DNA of 12,812 nucleotides, from the NCBI GenBank assembly GCA_947381875.1, contig CANCXY010000076.1, forward strand, positions 1 to 12,812, written 5' to 3'. Origin of the DNA: an uncultured Clostridia bacterium (GTDB lineage Bacteria; Bacillota; Clostridia; Oscillospirales; Ruminococcaceae). Below are positions 12,761 to 12,812 of the stretch, piece by piece; the first letter of the stretch is position 1; the number at the start of each line of letters is the position of its first letter. The position numbers were made by a program, and so were the translations under genes. Below the pieces are notes generated by a model. It was not told where the DNA came from. It saw only the letters and a program-made list of their open reading frames with translations, and made no database searches.

Positions 12761-12812
12761 CCCCCCCCCCCGGGGGGGCACACGTTGGGGTTGCAAAGGG
12801 GGGGGGGCCCGG
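12761..12812. other. C/G homopolymer end, probably contig edge
   Basis: Runs of 11 C and 7 G (12761-12778) and 10 G (12798-12807) occur within the last 52 bases. Such runs are rare in the rest of the window and are typical of unreliable sequence at an assembly end. No gene is seen here. Confidence 0.5.

Overview
The window is GC-rich and gene-dense. Genes lie on both strands, AGGAGG-type ribosome binding sites are common, and promoters look sigma-A-like. With a short archaeal-type prolyl-tRNA synthetase, a Firmicutes-type cytidylate kinase-like protein and a YhfC-family membrane protein, this suggests a high-GC member of the Clostridia, probably Oscillospiraceae/Ruminococcaceae. That placement is inference from style and families, not a database result. 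The last ~50 bases are C and G homopolymers and look like a contig edge.

Layout: (1) A promoter, a cytidylate kinase-like gene (327-950) and a strong terminator. (2) A minus-strand gene for a membrane-anchored NERD-like protein (1293-1910), which probably starts at TTG. (3) A minus-strand acpP-proS pair (acyl carrier protein, prolyl-tRNA synthetase) with one promoter before acpP and a terminator whose loop holds the proS stop codon. (4) A plus-strand ABC exporter operon: ATPase, overlapping permease, then a YhfC-like intramembrane protease homologue. Its promoter has a perfect AT-rich palindrome at the predicted transcription start. (5) A minus-strand histidine-kinase-like ATPase gene between two R1 repeat clusters of opposite orientation. 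(6) A monocistronic gap gene (glycolytic GAPDH) with its own promoter and terminator. (7) Two tandem membrane-anchored SGNH/GDSL hydrolases; the first has a long disordered basic cytoplasmic tail.

The most unusual content is between the genes. Nearly every intergenic gap holds one or both of two palindromic repeat families. R1 is a modular string of short hairpins joined by constant linkers such as ACTCCGCC and ended by AATCCCAT. R2 is an ~88-102 bp element with imperfect terminal inverted repeats (about GGAGTGTCCAAA) around a long central hairpin (TTTCCCCGCCC/GGGCGGGGAAA). In both, stem sequences differ between copies while pairing is kept, which points to selection on structure. R2 copies lie in the predicted 5' leaders of the ABC and SGNH operons. 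No transposase, CRISPR array, tRNA or rRNA was seen.

Most genes are housekeeping or membrane/envelope functions. The ABC-YhfC operon and the SGNH pair each look like functional units. No complete new defence or biosynthetic system can be claimed; the R1/R2 repeats are the best candidate for something under-described.
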